From Sipunculus nudus (lineage: Eukaryota; Annelida; Sipuncula; Golfingiida; Sipunculidae), in assembly GCA_026874595.1 (NCBI GenBank), contig CM049316.1, positions 67,480,676 to 67,544,675 on the forward strand: DNA of 64,000 nucleotides, written 5' to 3'. The number at the start of each line of letters is the position of its first letter. The first letter of the stretch is position 1. The notes under the pieces are model-generated. The model worked only from the letters and a program-made list of their open reading frames with translations. It made no database searches and was not told the DNA's origin. Below are positions 1-11,372 of this stretch, one piece after another. Made by a program: the position numbers and the translations under genes.

Positions 1-1418
1 CTTCCCATGAAGTTATCGTAGTTTTTAATTCAGTTGGTTCAGAAATTCATTATATTTCAGAAGCAGATCTAGAGTGGTCCGGAGATCCCCCTTTTCAATC
101 GCCCCAACCTTTTTTAAAAGGTCCCAGACCAATTTTTTGTGGCCTGAATCCCCAACCTTTTCATGACCTTGGGACCTTTTACTCAGGATTCATCATTAGT
201 CCTCCCGGGTTGGACCCCTCCTTTTCCGAATCATTGATTCGCCTTTGTATATTTAGCCATTACTTAAGTGAAAGCCTATTTGTGTCTTGCATGTTTAAGG
301 ATACAAACGTGGGTTATTAAATTGCATTTATATTTGTTAGATCTCCACCTGTCCCGTAACAAGTAAATTATTCAAAGTCACCAAAGAAATAATGATAATT
401 GAAAAAAATGGCTATTTATTTTTTCATGAGACCTTTGCTCCTGTTTATATAGACACGGTGTATTTGACATTTTATTTTATAATCCTTGTGTCCTAGTATT
501 ATAAAAACCTGGATCCGCTACTTCATATTATATCTCTTACCTATACGGTGAAATAGTGTGAGCATTGTTCATATTTATGATATATGTAATTATTTTTAGA
601 ATAATTTATGATTTACATGTGTATAGTAATTTTATTAGTCGAGCAGAATGTCCTCTTAATTATATTTGCCCATTTAAATTTGCTCATGACAATTTATCAG
701 TTCTGTCATACATTATTATATTTACCTTCAGGCTGAACCTTCGGGATGTCTCTCTTTTCCTATAACTTCTTATGCTTTAACATGTCTATGAACTTAGTCC
801 AGAAGTATATAAAAATTATTTTTCTGTGATTTTGTTCCATATATATCATTCTCCTATATACAGTAAAATTTAAAAAGAATGTTTAAACTTTATTTATTTT
901 ATATGGATTGTACAAATGGTTATACTAACTGATCAAGACTTTCTCTATGGCTCAGGTGGTTGCGTGCAATAGTGTCTAGATGTAGAGAAAACCGGAAAAA
1001 AACACCGGCCTTGGCGGGTCACCACCACCACTCACAAACCTACTCCGGGGATCGACAACGGGTCGCCATCGGAAAGAGCCGAGTGTTTTACCACGCTATT
1101 TTGCACGACAAAGTGTTGAACATTTCAATCCTAGAATATATATTACATTTTCATTATAAATTCTCATTTTCATAATTTAACTTCAAATAATTGTTTTTTT
1201 TTCGCCCAAATTTCAAAATAAGGCCGCAGGGAAGTCATGTTTTAATTTTTAATACCATCAGAACGTTTCATTTTTTTTAACTTAGATTGTTGAAACCAAT
1301 AATAAAATGCTTATAATAAAAGATCATAAATACAGCTTTTTTAAATACACAATTATCAGCTTCTGCTATGGAATATAAAACAATACGTAGCATAACGACA
1401 TTGTGAGTAGAACAGGTA
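1..1418. other. AT-rich left flank, no gene seen
   Basis: I see no convincing coding exon here. It contains a copy of a short interspersed repeat at about 70-245 (listed separately). A stretch near 943-985 resembles a tRNA A-box region but has no clear partner B box. The remainder is AT-rich non-coding sequence. It lies outside the segmental duplication, whose left edge is at about 1,419. Confidence 0.5.
70..245 (+). repeat. Copy of a short interspersed repeat ending near 'GGATCC...'-type terminus
   Basis: This stretch shares its order of short blocks with 18,290-18,430 and, in reverse, with 27,420-27,545: a 'ttttgtggcc' block, then 'tcattagtc', then a 'gggttgga/gggttgaa' block followed by 'cctccttttc' or a similar pyrimidine stretch. 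In the other copies the end is 'aatcctggatccgcccctg' or a close variant; here the terminus is diverged. The family looks like a non-autonomous transposon or SINE. I cannot name it. Confidence 0.45.
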
Positions 1419-1547
1419 AACGTATTAACACTTGGGTGTTATGTGTAGGATGCATTGCAATCAGAACAGAGACTGGTCCTAATGTGATCGGCTGGTGCAC
1501 GCCACAAACACAATTTAGAAATAATACATATATATATATATATATCA

Positions 1548-2335
1548 TGTTACGGAACCTAATATAACCTAAGATCACGTATGCGTGATGAACATAAATT
1601 TTGTTAAGGAGATGAAAAAAACAGGTTTTGTAACACATGGCAGCGTGAAATGTCTAGGGGAATGAATGAAAAAGTTAGTGTTTTTTTTGTTAACAAATAA
1701 CTTTAATTTATTCTTAATACAAACTTAACATTACAATACATTGAATCAATACAATGACACAGTATTACAGCAGTATAACAACAAATCAATACAATCACAC
1801 AGAAAAAAAAACAACAAAGTGCACAGTACCTGGATACCACCACTGTCAGAGCGACCAGACCTTTAAAATGTCGGACGAATAGTTCACAAAAATTCTCTCG
1901 GAGAATAACAGTAAAATTTAAAGTAAAATGTAACCATCCCGAAAGTAAACTGAAGACCAAATAAGATTCGTCACGAATCCAGAAGAAAATCTGAAGAAAA
2001 ATCTATAATTGCCGCACTTATCGGAATAGGTCCCACAAACTGACATACACGCTTCTGTGTCCATTGGAATATTCTCTCACCTCTCTCTCGGCTCTAAAAC
2101 GCGGCCTCTATTTATAAGCTTTCCTCCGAAAACTCTAAACATTCCCTTTCACGAACAATCCATAATACACAGTACACACGCTCAAAGAACATACTAGAAC
2201 GGGAACCTTGTCAGGGTTCACACGTTGGCCTGCCCGGCCCGGCCAGGTGATGCTACAATGGCAACGAGCTACGCGAACCAAATGTCAACAACACATGGAA
2301 CATCCGTGTGCCCAATAAAACAATCCTCTGTTATA
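1548..2335 (-). repeat. 3' LTR of the Gmr1-like element
   Basis: It begins 'tgttacgg' and ends 'ctctgttata', and matches 6,494-7,000 over most of that length. It carries about 230-280 bp (around 1,640-1,920) absent from the other LTR, so one copy has an indel. On the minus strand a TATA box (TATAAATAG) lies near 2,110-2,118 in a conserved block. 'atca' flanks the outer edge. The inner edge abuts a polypurine tract. Confidence 0.85.
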
Positions 2336-2349
2336 CTCCCCCCTACTGT
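2336..2349 (-). other. Polypurine tract of the Gmr1-like element
   Basis: On the minus strand this reads CAGTAGGGGGGAG directly against the 3' LTR. That is the expected position and composition of the plus-strand primer of an LTR retrotransposon. Just inside it (about 2,350-2,385) an inverted repeat with GAAAGTTTT / AAAACTTTC arms could form a hairpin. Confidence 0.75.
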
Positions 2350-2536
2350 AAGAAAAAAGAAAGTTTTCTCAAAAAAACTTTCTTTTTGCGATCACAATCA
2401 CTAAATTTTACAACATCTCAACAATCATCTTATTTACATCATTACATGTCAAGCAAACAAAGCTTTAATAACAATCAAACAATTTATCTCAAAATACCAG
2501 CAACTATCTATTTGTAAATCGTTCTTTCTTTTTGAT

Positions 2537-3760
2537 AGAATGGTCCTTCCAATTTTGTGCTATTGTAGTGAACTATGGGGTTTTGAAACATGTGACAATA
2601 TTGAAAGTGTACATACCAAGTTCTGTAAATATTTTCTCAAAGTTAATATGAATACACCAGTTGCTGCAGTACTAGGAGAATGTGGGCGGTTGCCCTTGAA
2701 GATTCATTATATAATAAAAGCTATAACTTATTGGACTAATTTGATAAATATGACAAATAATAGATTACCAAAGCAATTGTATAATAAATTATATCGCTTA
2801 GATGAAGCAGGAAAACAGAACTGGGTAACTAATATAAAGAAAATATTATTTTCGCAAGGATTTGGCTATGTTTGGATTGAACAAGATGTAGGGGATGTTA
2901 AATTATTTATCTCGGTATTGAAACAGAGATTAAATGATTCTTTATTGCAGGATTGGACGAGTAGTATATCTAAAAATCGTCGATTAAACACATACTCAAC
3001 TTTTAAATTAACTTTAAGCACTGAAAAATATTTAACAGTTCTACAGAATGTTAACTTTAGGAAAAGTCTTTCAAGAATAAGATGTTCATCACATAATTTA
3101 GAAGTAGAAAAAGGAAGGCATAGTAATACTCCATGGGATGAAAGGTTTTGTAAATATTGTCTAAGATATGGGGAAGCTGTTGTGGAAGATGAGCATCATT
3201 TTATCATGAAATGTCCATTGTATACAGACTTGAGAATCAAGTATATTGATGATTTAAGTACATTTACATCTCTGATGGCAGATAATAATGCCCATACAAT
3301 AAAATAATTAGCAACCTATGTACACTATGCCTTTATTAGGAGAGATGATGAATTGAAAGCTATCATCTAAGTAATCTATTTGTTTCACTTACTTATTAAT
3401 CTACCAATTAATAAATAGATAAACTGTTTTCTATATATGCATTGTACTACTGTTTGTTTTATATGTTTACTTATTATTATTATTATTATAATTGGTATTA
3501 TTATTGTTATTATTTATGACCTCTAAATGAAATGAAACATGTGATTACAAAATTTTTGCTTGTGTTTAGATATTGCAAACATGGGTTTTTCATACAACTT
3601 TTTCAAACAAGATTGTGTTTTAATGCGTGTTTTGTTAGGTCATGTTATGCAGTTACATTTTGTTATTGTTGAATTTTTGTGATTCTTAACACATGCTCTT
3701 TGTGGAACCATGGGCCTGAGGCCTTTTATTTCAGAATAAATTTCTATTCATTCATTCATT
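2537..3760 (+). mobile_element. 5'-truncated LINE inserted in the Gmr1-like element
   Basis: This is a plus-strand fragment of a non-LTR retrotransposon: the C-terminal part of an RT-encoding ORF, about 450 bp of AT-rich 3' UTR, and an (ATTC)n tail ending near 3,760. It sits between the RNase H end of the host LTR element and its polypurine tract, in opposite orientation, so it is a nested later insertion. Truncation at the 5' end is typical of LINE retrotransposition. I cannot assign the clade firmly. Confidence 0.8.
2540..3307 (+). pseudogene. C-terminal part of a LINE reverse transcriptase
   Basis: This is an open frame of 255 codons with no internal stop. It starts inside the RT C-terminal ('thumb'/connector) region, with a 'LCYCSELWGF' block followed by a conserved 'HTKFCKYFL' segment, both characteristic of the end of LINE ORF2. 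Near the C-terminus (about residues 207-232) is a zinc-finger-like motif, C-x2-C with 'EHHFIMKC' downstream, of the kind found at the end of many LINE proteins. The endonuclease and catalytic RT motifs are absent, so this is a 5'-truncated copy. The apparent start methionine is just the first ATG after the truncation. Confidence 0.8.
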
Positions 3761-3773
3761 ACATTAACATTGT

Positions 3774-6469
3774 TTACAACATTTCATAACCATTTCGATA
3801 AGCAATCACAAGTACATTGTCTTTACCTTTAATGTGTATGATTTCAAGATTTTCATCCTGTAAGAACAAACTCCATCTCAACAATCTTTGATTTTCACCC
3901 TTCAACTTGTCCATGAATGTGAGGGGATTGTGATCACTGAAGACAATGTTAGGCTTGACTGATGAAGTAACATAAACCTCAAAATGTTGCAATGCCAAAT
4001 TCAAAGCCAAACATTCTTTTTCAATAGTGGAGTAGTTTTTTTTCTGGTTTGCATTAAACTTTCTTGAGAAATAACAAATTGGATGATCTATGCCATCATT
4101 GCCTTCCTGTAACAACACGGCACCAGCATCAGTATCACTAGCATCTACAGCTAACTTAAAAGGTACAGAAAAGTCTGGAACTGCTCAAACTTGTGAACTT
4201 TGCAGAATTGCTTCCAAATTCCGAAATTCATTTTCGCACTGAAGATTCCATACAAGCTTTTGTTTCTCCTTTAACAAATTAGTCAAAGGTTCAGCTAAAG
4301 CTGAAAAAATTGGACAGAATTTCATGTTGTATTCAACCATACAAAGAAAACGCATTATTTGTGTTTTTGTTCTCTGGTCTAGGAAATGCAGATATAGCAC
4401 TTATCTTAGCATCAATAGGTTTTACTTGACCCTGCCCTACAATATGACCCAAAAATATTACTTGTGAATGACAAAACTCAGATTTAACTAAGTTGACGGT
4501 CAGACGTGCTTAACTGAGTCTCTCGAAGAGGTCGCAAAGAATTTGCAGATGTTTCTCCCATGTGCCGCTGTACATGACGAGGTCATCAAAATATGCGTCG
4601 CAGCTCTGAATGTCCTTGACAGCCATATGGATGAGGCGCTGGAACGTGGCTGGCGAGTTCTTCATGCCAAACGGCATAACTTTATACTGGTACAGTCCTT
4701 GCAGCGTCACAAATGCGGGCACTTCTTTCGCTCGTTCTGTCAGCGGAACTTGCCAGAATCATTTTAGCAAGTCAAACATGGACACATATCTGGAGCTATC
4801 GAATCTATCAATACAATCATCGATCCTCGGAATCAGGAACATGTCAGTCTTGGTGACAGAGTTCAGTTTTCGATAATCTGTTCACATACGGTAATTTCCA
4901 TCAGGTTTTGGCGAACTCCAGTTACTGCTTCTAGGTTCAATAAAATCATTGTCCAGCAAATATTGAATCTCATTCTGTAGATACTTTTGCTTTTCTTGAT
5001 TCAGTCTATATGGATGCTGTTTGACTGCGCTTGCCTCGCGCACATCGACGTCGTGGCACAATATGTTAGTTCGCGTTTGAATGTCATTAAATATACGCTC
5101 ATAATTCCGAAGCAGGTTCTTGAGGTCTTGTTGTTGTTGTGCGGTAAGGTGTGACAGTTTGGCATCCAGGTTTTTAAGCACGTCTGATTTCTTTAGTGGT
5201 ACTGTTCCACACTGCATGTCTACATCAAAATTAGAATCAGTATCTACTTCAACTGAGTCAGGGTAAGTTTTTACACAATTAACAGCAGTAACATTGTGTA
5301 CAGCATCTGAATTGTTATTTCTGTCATGATATGGTTTCAACATTTTAACATGGCACAGTTGTTTTTTCTTACGCCTATCTGGTGCCAACAGTATGTATTT
5401 TAAATTACTGACTTTCTTGTCAACAATGTTAGGACCAAAAGGTTGCAGACGGCTGCCAGGCAAGGACCTTTTCACCAGGCTCAAACGTCCTGCTTACATA
5501 CTTGTCATACTTTATTTTCATTTTACTTTGTGCAGATTAAGATTTGACTTTGCAATCTCACAAGCACTGTGTAGTTTAGTGCGAAAGTCTGAGACATACT
5601 GCAGTAAACTAAGAGAATCAGGATTTTCACACAAGAGTTTTTCTTTAAGCAGTTTCAATGGAGGTTCAGTTCGCGGTCCATGTCCGAAAACTAGTTCAAA
5701 GGGACTGAAACACAAGGACTCTTGAAAAGATTCTCCGACAGCAAACAGCAATAGGTGGATTCCTTCATCCCAGTCTTTCTGTGTGTCATAGCAATAGGTC
5801 CTGATCATGTTTTTTAATGTCTGGTGAAAACGCTCGAGGGCTCCCTGTCTTTCAGGATGGTATGGCTAAGAACTGTACTGTTTTATACCCAGCGGAAGTA
5901 TAACTTATTGGAATAAGCCAGACATAAAATTAGACCCTTGGTCAGGCTGGACGGAATTTGGTAATCCAAAAGTTGTAGAAAACATGGTCAGAGCTTTGAC
6001 AACACTTTTGGCATTAATTTTGCGCAATGGTATTGCCTCAGGGAACCTGGTAGATGCGCACATAATTGTCAGCAAGTATTCATGTCCAGATTTTGTTTTG
6101 GGCAGTGGTCCAACACAATCAACAATAATCCTACCAAAAGGATCCTCGGAAGCAGGAAGGGGCCTAAGTGGGGCCTTAGGAGGATTCTAATTGGGCTTGC
6201 CTACCATCTGGCATATATTGCATGATTTACAACATTGTACAGCATCTTTACTGAGGTTAGGCCAATAGAAGTGTTTACTAACTTTCGGATAAGTTTTATT
6301 TATACCTAAATGGCCAGACAAAGGAGCCTCATGTGCCATGCTTAGAATTCTATTGCGAAAGTTTTTGGGCATTACCATTTTGATGTTTGATGGCCCACTC
6401 ATCATCGGCGCATACATCATAAAACAATGTGTCAGGGTCAAGGCCTAATAAATTTTCAAAACTATTAAG
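3774..6469 (-). pseudogene. Pol pseudogene: integrase - reverse transcriptase - RNase H
   Basis: Reading leftward, the integrase zinc-binding domain lies at 6,441-6,187 (H..H and the C-x2-C in 'CKSCNIC'). The DDE core is at about 6,180-5,820, with D in 'IIVDCVGPLP', D in 'QPDQGSNF' and E in 'GALERFHQ' all present. The integrase C-terminus is at 5,808-5,350 ('CHVKMLKPYH'). The RT follows, with FIEPRSSNWSSP near 4,910, VMPFGMKNSPATFQ near 4,660 and the catalytic box YFDD near 4,590. RNase H lies at 4,400-3,774. One uninterrupted frame (5,484-4,882) carries both the integrase C-terminus and the RT N-terminus, which proves the order. Lesions include stops after GKPN, two in the DDE core, a TGA in the RT YRM..TDYRK motif, another stop near 4,762, and frameshifts. 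Confidence 0.85.
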
Positions 6470-6487
6470 CGTCCAGACGAGCCCTAA
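6470..6487 (-). other. Primer-binding site, tRNA-Pro-like
   Basis: Reading the minus strand a few nt inside the 5' LTR, the sequence is TTAGGGCTCGTCTGG. It shares the contiguous core GGGCTCGTC with the tRNA-Pro primer site used by many retroelements, and about 12 of 18 positions match overall. Position and core match support the call; the mismatches fit the element's decay. Confidence 0.6.
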
Positions 6488-6493
6488 ATTTTA

Positions 6494-7000
6494 TATAACG
6501 GATCCTAATATCAACAGATCACGTATGCGTGATGAACATAAATTTTGTCAAGGAGATAAAAAAATCAAATTCTGTAACACTTGGAGAATAACAGTCCAAT
6601 GTAAAGCTCTTGTAACAAACCGAAAGTAAAATGAAGACCAAATAAGATTCGTCACAAATCCAGAAGAAAATCTATAATTGCCGCACTTATCGGAATAGGC
6701 CCCACAATCGGACATACACGCTTCTGTGTCCGCTTCTCTCACCTCTCTCTCGGCTCTAAAACACTGCCTTTATTTATAACCTTTCCTCCGAAAACTCTAG
6801 AAAATTCCCTTTCACGAACAATCCATAATACACAGTACACACGCTAAAAGAACATACTAGAACGGGAACGCCGTGTCAGGGTTCAAACGTTGGCAAGCCC
6901 GGCCCGGTCAGGCGATGCTGCCATGGCAACGAGCTCCGCGAACCAAATGTCAACAACACATGGAATATCCGTGTGCACAATAAAACAATCATTTGTTACA
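6494..7000 (-). repeat. 5' LTR of the Gmr1-like element
   Basis: This LTR is homologous to 1,548-2,335 but shorter (507 bp) through loss of an internal block. It ends 'atttgttaca' followed by the target duplication 'atca'. The minus-strand TATA box near 6,771 is conserved. It ends close to the primer-binding site, which identifies it as the 5' LTR. Confidence 0.85.
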
Positions 7001-7512
7001 ATCAATACAAATTGTTTTTATGTTTCCCTGAAAGTGTTGGGCTTATAGTGCCAGATATTCTCAGCTTTTGATCAGATCTGATCTTTTAAGTCTTGGTTTT
7101 CCTTGTGGATGACGTCATTGCGCATAACATATCTATGAATTAAGTCAAGAAGTATATAAGAACTATTAGTTCTGCGCTTTTGTTCCATATGTATCATTCT
7201 CTTATATCAAATAAAATTTAGAAAAGAATTTTACAGTTTACAGTGCGTGTTAATAATAAATTTGCCAATAACTTTTTAACTAATCAAACATCCTTTCGTT
7301 TTTTTTTTCAAGGAAAAGATCAATTTCTTCCAGAAATTGGAATTAAAGTCTATATTTATATTTTTATAAGCAAGTGTATTATATGATAATATAATTAGAT
7401 TAGGAATACGGCTGCTTGACCAGGAAGCCTCGGTCAGGGAATAATGCCTACTGCTGAAACCAAGGGTAAATTTTCAGAACTACTCACAAAAACATTTGCT
7501 TACCGAGAGACG

Positions 7513-7710
7513 ACCCATAATGTAATAACCGGCCCATATTGTAATAACGGCCCATAATGTAATAAAAACGACCCATAATGTAATAATGGCCCATAATGTA
7601 ATAAAAACGGCCCATATTGTAATAACCATACCCTGCCCATATTGTAATAAAATCGCAAGTGGGTAAAACGGCCCATATTGTAATAAAATCGCAGGTGGGT
7701 AAAACGGCCA
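7513..7710 (+). repeat. Left inverted-repeat array of the foldback-like element
   Basis: About eight copies of CCCATA(A/T)TGTAATAA are separated by 3-20 bp spacers. The pattern pairs with the inverted array at 10,490-10,737. The open frames here are artefacts of the repeat. Confidence 0.8.
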
Positions 7711-7934
7711 ATAATTTTATAATTCAAATATCATGCAAATTAACTTAGACAATTCAAATATCGACTTATCATGACACGAATGTGTAAGTGAACATACAAG
7801 TAGGAAAAACCACTGGATAATATAATGACTATCTGTTTAAAACGGTGACCAAGCTAATATGAGCGAGATATGGCCATGGTTCATGTTAATCCTTTAGTTC
7901 AGTGTTCAAATAGGATGATAAAGTATTTAAACAA

Positions 7935-7935
<1 letters not shown>

Positions 7936-8030
<95 letters not shown>
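7936..8030. repeat. (TA)n microsatellite
   Basis: This is an almost pure TA run with short interruptions, grading into (GTAT)n, inside the foldback-like element. Confidence 0.9.
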
Positions 8031-8032
<2 letters not shown>

Positions 8033-8499
8033 TAGCTTTAATGGACCCAGCGCTTAAATAAGTCCTAGAAATATATATATAAAAAATATATATAAAATAT
8101 TAACAGATAAAATATACAAAAACTCTCATTACATTTTAATATATTGAAACTTTAAATTTCAGTGTGTTTTGCTCAATGTATCATATATTATGAATATATT
8201 ATATGATCTCTCAAAACCTCCCGAGATTTAGAAATTACAAATATAGGTACTGCTGCAATTTTTTAGTGCCCATATAAGCATTGGTTAAGATGTCTTAGAT
8301 CAATATGTATAACACGTCGCATAGATAAAGAGCTTTCAACACACATATTTGAAGTTAAAACCTGGATGCGTCATTCGTGCGATTCAAGAGTGACTCTTAT
8401 ACAATTTAATTTTTCAAAAATAACATTACGCCCAAACAACAAAACAACAATTTGAAAATGCCGGTTTCTGTGTTCTAGAGGGAGAGCATAGGCCTCAGA

Positions 8500-8620
8500 G
8501 CTGGGAGATTCAGGGGCGTAGCCAGGATTGAGGGAGGGGAGGGGGCAGTATGATTAGTGGCAGATCGAGAAATTCGAAAGGGGGGGGGGGGGGGCGCTAA
8601 TATTCATATATGGGTACTAT
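8500..8620. repeat. Terminus of a dispersed element beginning 'caggggcgtagccagg'
   Basis: 'caggggcgtagccaggatt' is followed by G-rich sequence and a 15-base G run. The CAGGGGCG start resembles hAT-type termini. It appears to interrupt a tRNA-like segment ('gggagagcataggcctcaga') immediately to its left. Only one end is recognised. Confidence 0.35.
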
Positions 8621-8642
8621 GAAAACTTTTATGTATACATGG

Positions 8643-8677
<35 letters not shown>

Positions 8678-8690
8678 ATATATATATATT
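8643..8690. repeat. (TA)n microsatellite
   Basis: This is a near-pure TA dinucleotide run within the interior of the foldback-like element. Confidence 0.9.
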
Positions 8691-9079
8691 TTATTATCAT
8701 TATTATTATACGTTATATTTTAGTGTATAAAAATATGACTTTTTTATTCAATTATGAACCATGCTTTCATATAGGTTAGTAACAGTTTCATGGGGAGGGT
8801 TCATATTTAGACATTTTTTTAATATGCAATGTAAAGAGGACATTGGAGGCAATTTTCACAAAAAATGAGAATTTCCTGTTCTGAAAAAAAAACTTTTCTT
8901 ATGTCTTTGCGTTATGAATTAAAACTGCAGAGAGGATAAATATTTAATATTTATTTTTCTTCAAAACAGAATATAAAATTTCAATCGTTTCCAACATGTT
9001 AAGGTAAAGGCGCATATACGAATTTACGTAAATAACTTGCAAAATATTATCTTGGTAAACTTTGTATTTTACCGGGGTC

Positions 9080-9165
9080 AATGGGCTCGACAGGACACAT
9101 GACCCCTTAGTGCACATATCGCGGGTTCGAGTACCGGTATCACCAGAGGAGCCGTGAGAGTGTTA
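9080..9165 (+). repeat. tRNA-like (SINE-type) segment
   Basis: This stretch contains a good Pol III B-box match (gggttcgagtacc) near 9,123-9,135, preceded by a tRNA-like stretch with 'gggctcgacagg'. It reads as a tRNA-derived SINE head or tRNA relic. I could not fold a complete cloverleaf by eye. Confidence 0.35.
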
Positions 9166-10489
9166 TCCTTGTCCCCCAACTAATGAATTTGTAAGTAATA
9201 AACTGCAGTTAGAAATTAAAATCTCATTGCTAATTAATAAAAAAAATATGAAAAATGAAAATAAATCACGAAAATTGGGAAATTACACACACACACAAAT
9301 ATATATATATAAACTTGGTATTAGATTAAGTGAAATTCCGAAGGGACGGCGAGTACTGGATGCGACCGGGGCCATGCCGAGGAGCGATGAGATTTTTCAT
9401 GGTAGGTCCCCATCCAGGGTGATCGCTCTGCATAATGCGAAGGCTGTGCCCAACAGCCGTGTATCACATTTATATCACAAACGAATGCAAAATTTGGCGA
9501 GATCCTCCATGTTATGACTCAGTAATGGGGATGATTACACACCCCGGACCTGCAGGTGAGGTAGTTACCTGACACCAGGATAATATATAAATGATACTAA
9601 GCGAGATAGATTTATACAGATGTACAAACAGGTTAAGATTAGTTAAAAAAGCGATTAATTCTACAAACATATATATATATATACTTTATTCCTTCAAACT
9701 TTGAACCATCCTACAGGGAAAGTTTCACTCAGTAGTATAAAAAAAAAAACATTTTTTAATGGAACAGGGTGACAGTATTTTGTCTACCTAAAGGATCGAC
9801 GAACAACTATGAAGACCTATAAAGACTACCGAACGCCACCATCTGAGCCATGGGGGGTGCCTCCAAGTAATTATTACAACTGTTTGTACAATCCATGAAA
9901 AACCAGATGTTTGCAATCGCCCAGCGATCGCAAGGGAAGTCTCCTTCAGCCTTCTGCACCCTACCAAACATACGAGCCCCACCCCCACCCCCACCCTAAC
10001 GGTCTATATATACATATATATATTGCCGTTTTTACAATAATTGACAGTTAATAGATTATGGGTCGTTATTACGACTCATATTGTTATAACGTCCTATATT
10101 GTAACAATGGTCAATATTGCAGAAGAAATTGCCTATTTTGTTGTAAAAACGGCCAATATTATAATAATTGCCAATACCGTAATAATCAATGAGTAACATA
10201 GTAATAACTTATCCTCACCTTTACTGTTAGGAGCATGGTCGGGGCTTAAATGGGCAAAAAGGCCAATATTGTGAAAAAAAATGCAGTTTAGAAGATAATG
10301 ATTAAATTCATGTCAAATTTACGTAGACAGCATAAATGTTAACTGTTTCACTGGATTTCAATTATGACTGCATCTCTTATACAAAATGAGGAACTAAAAT
10401 GGCTGTAATTTTAGAAGGTGTTCTCAAACGACATATCGCCTGTTAGATTTCGGATTCATTCTTGAGTTTAAACATATGTTATTACAATA

Positions 10490-10737
10490 TGGGCCGTTTT
10501 TCCCACTTCCCGTTTTATTACAATATGGGCAGGGTATCATTATTACAATATAGGTTGTTTTTATTACAATATTGGCCGTTATTACAATAAGGGCCGTTTT
10601 TATTACATTATGGGCCGTTATTACAGTATGGGCCAGTTTTATTACAATATTGGCAGTGTATGATTATTACATTATGGGTCGTTTTTATTACAATATGGGC
10701 CGTTATTACATTATGGGCCGGTTATTACATTATTGGT
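10490..10737 (-). repeat. Right inverted-repeat array of the foldback-like element
   Basis: Repeats of TTATTACA(A/T)TATGGGC in inverted orientation relative to 7,513-7,710. The reverse complement begins 'accaataatgtaataacc', close to the left terminus 'acccataatgtaataacc'. Confidence 0.8.
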
Positions 10738-11281
10738 TGTAACATCCACTCGACAAATAGATTTGTTAATTAATATTGTATTTTACCATCACGTTTGGCT
10801 TACTAATAAATATCACAATTACAAGGGCCTGCTAAGATCTGTTGATCACGATATTATCAATATGTTCTTTTTCTGTATATAGAAATGAAGCATATAGAAT
10901 ACAAAGCCGTGGTGTGACTGGATTTCGCATGTTTGTCTAATCGTCCGTCAAATCTCTTCGTTTAGATACGTATGGAGTCACCTACTGCAGATGCCACAGA
11001 TTATATAAACTAGATGTAATCAATAACGCGCAACTGAGCGATAATGGGGATTTGGTTAAGCTGTATACGACCTTCGGAATACGTTCAAGGTCAGGTGTAG
11101 ACCTGTACAAGAAATTAAACATTAAAACAAAGCAGATGAGATGATTCTTTTTGAGAAATACAGAAGATAAAAAATAAAAATAGCTTTTTTCAATAATAAA
11201 CATATAACAACAGTCATACTTATCTAGTATCAAGACCTTGCACCTATAGATAAGTGGAATGAGAAAATGGGTTTCATGTAA

Positions 11282-11282
<1 letters not shown>

Positions 11283-11370
<88 letters not shown>
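11283..11370. repeat. (CT)n(TA)n compound microsatellite
   Basis: A CT run of about 35 bp passes directly into a TA run, 3' of the unit 1 transporter gene. Unit 2 keeps only a CT run at about 34,267-34,295. Confidence 0.9.

Positions 11371-11372
<2 letters not shown>

Larger units (their letters stand above)
1548..7000 (-). mobile_element. Degenerate LTR retrotransposon with integrase upstream of RT (Gmr1-like Gypsy)
   Basis: This 5.45-kb insertion is bounded by LTRs and a 4-bp target duplication, 'atca' at 1,544-1,547 and 7,001-7,004. Reading the minus strand, the order is 5' LTR, a tRNA-Pro-like primer site, integrase (zinc finger, DDE core, C-terminal domain), reverse transcriptase, RNase H, a LINE insertion, a purine tract and the 3' LTR. 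Integrase before RT in a Gypsy-type pol is the diagnostic order of Gmr1-like elements, known from fish and marine invertebrates. Gag and protease are missing: integrase-region sequence begins within about 30 nt of the primer site. Several in-frame stops make it inactive. The paralogous position in unit 2 (about 33,332) is an empty site. Confidence 0.85.
7513..10737. mobile_element. Foldback-like element with tandem-repeat inverted termini
   Basis: This 3.2-kb insertion is absent from the paralogous site in unit 2 (around 33,708-33,722). Its left end is an array of 'cccataatgtaataa' / 'cccatattgtaataa' units joined by short spacers such as 'aacgg' and 'aaacg'. Its right end (10,490-10,737) is the same array inverted ('ttattacaatatggg'). 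The two ends pair over more than 200 bp. A more degenerate array lies at 10,020-10,190. The interior has (TA)n runs and SINE-like fragments but no transposase-like frame, so it is non-autonomous. Long inverted termini built from short tandem repeats recall Foldback elements. I see no clean target duplication. Confidence 0.65.

Noticed and set aside
943-985. tRNA-like A box ('tggctcaggtggttgcgtgc')
   Set aside because: No matching B box or acceptor stem was found at the right distance, so neither a tRNA gene nor a SINE can be supported.
7484-7727. Repetitive open frames rich in Tyr, Gly and Met
   Set aside because: They read the inverted terminal array of the foldback-like element in two frames. 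Period and content follow the DNA motif, not a protein.
9310-9560. GC-richer stretch with a 96-codon frame, possible RNA gene
   Set aside because: I could not fit it to a tRNA, rRNA or snRNA. The frame starts in an A-rich/AC-repeat stretch, and the block looks like part of a repeat body.
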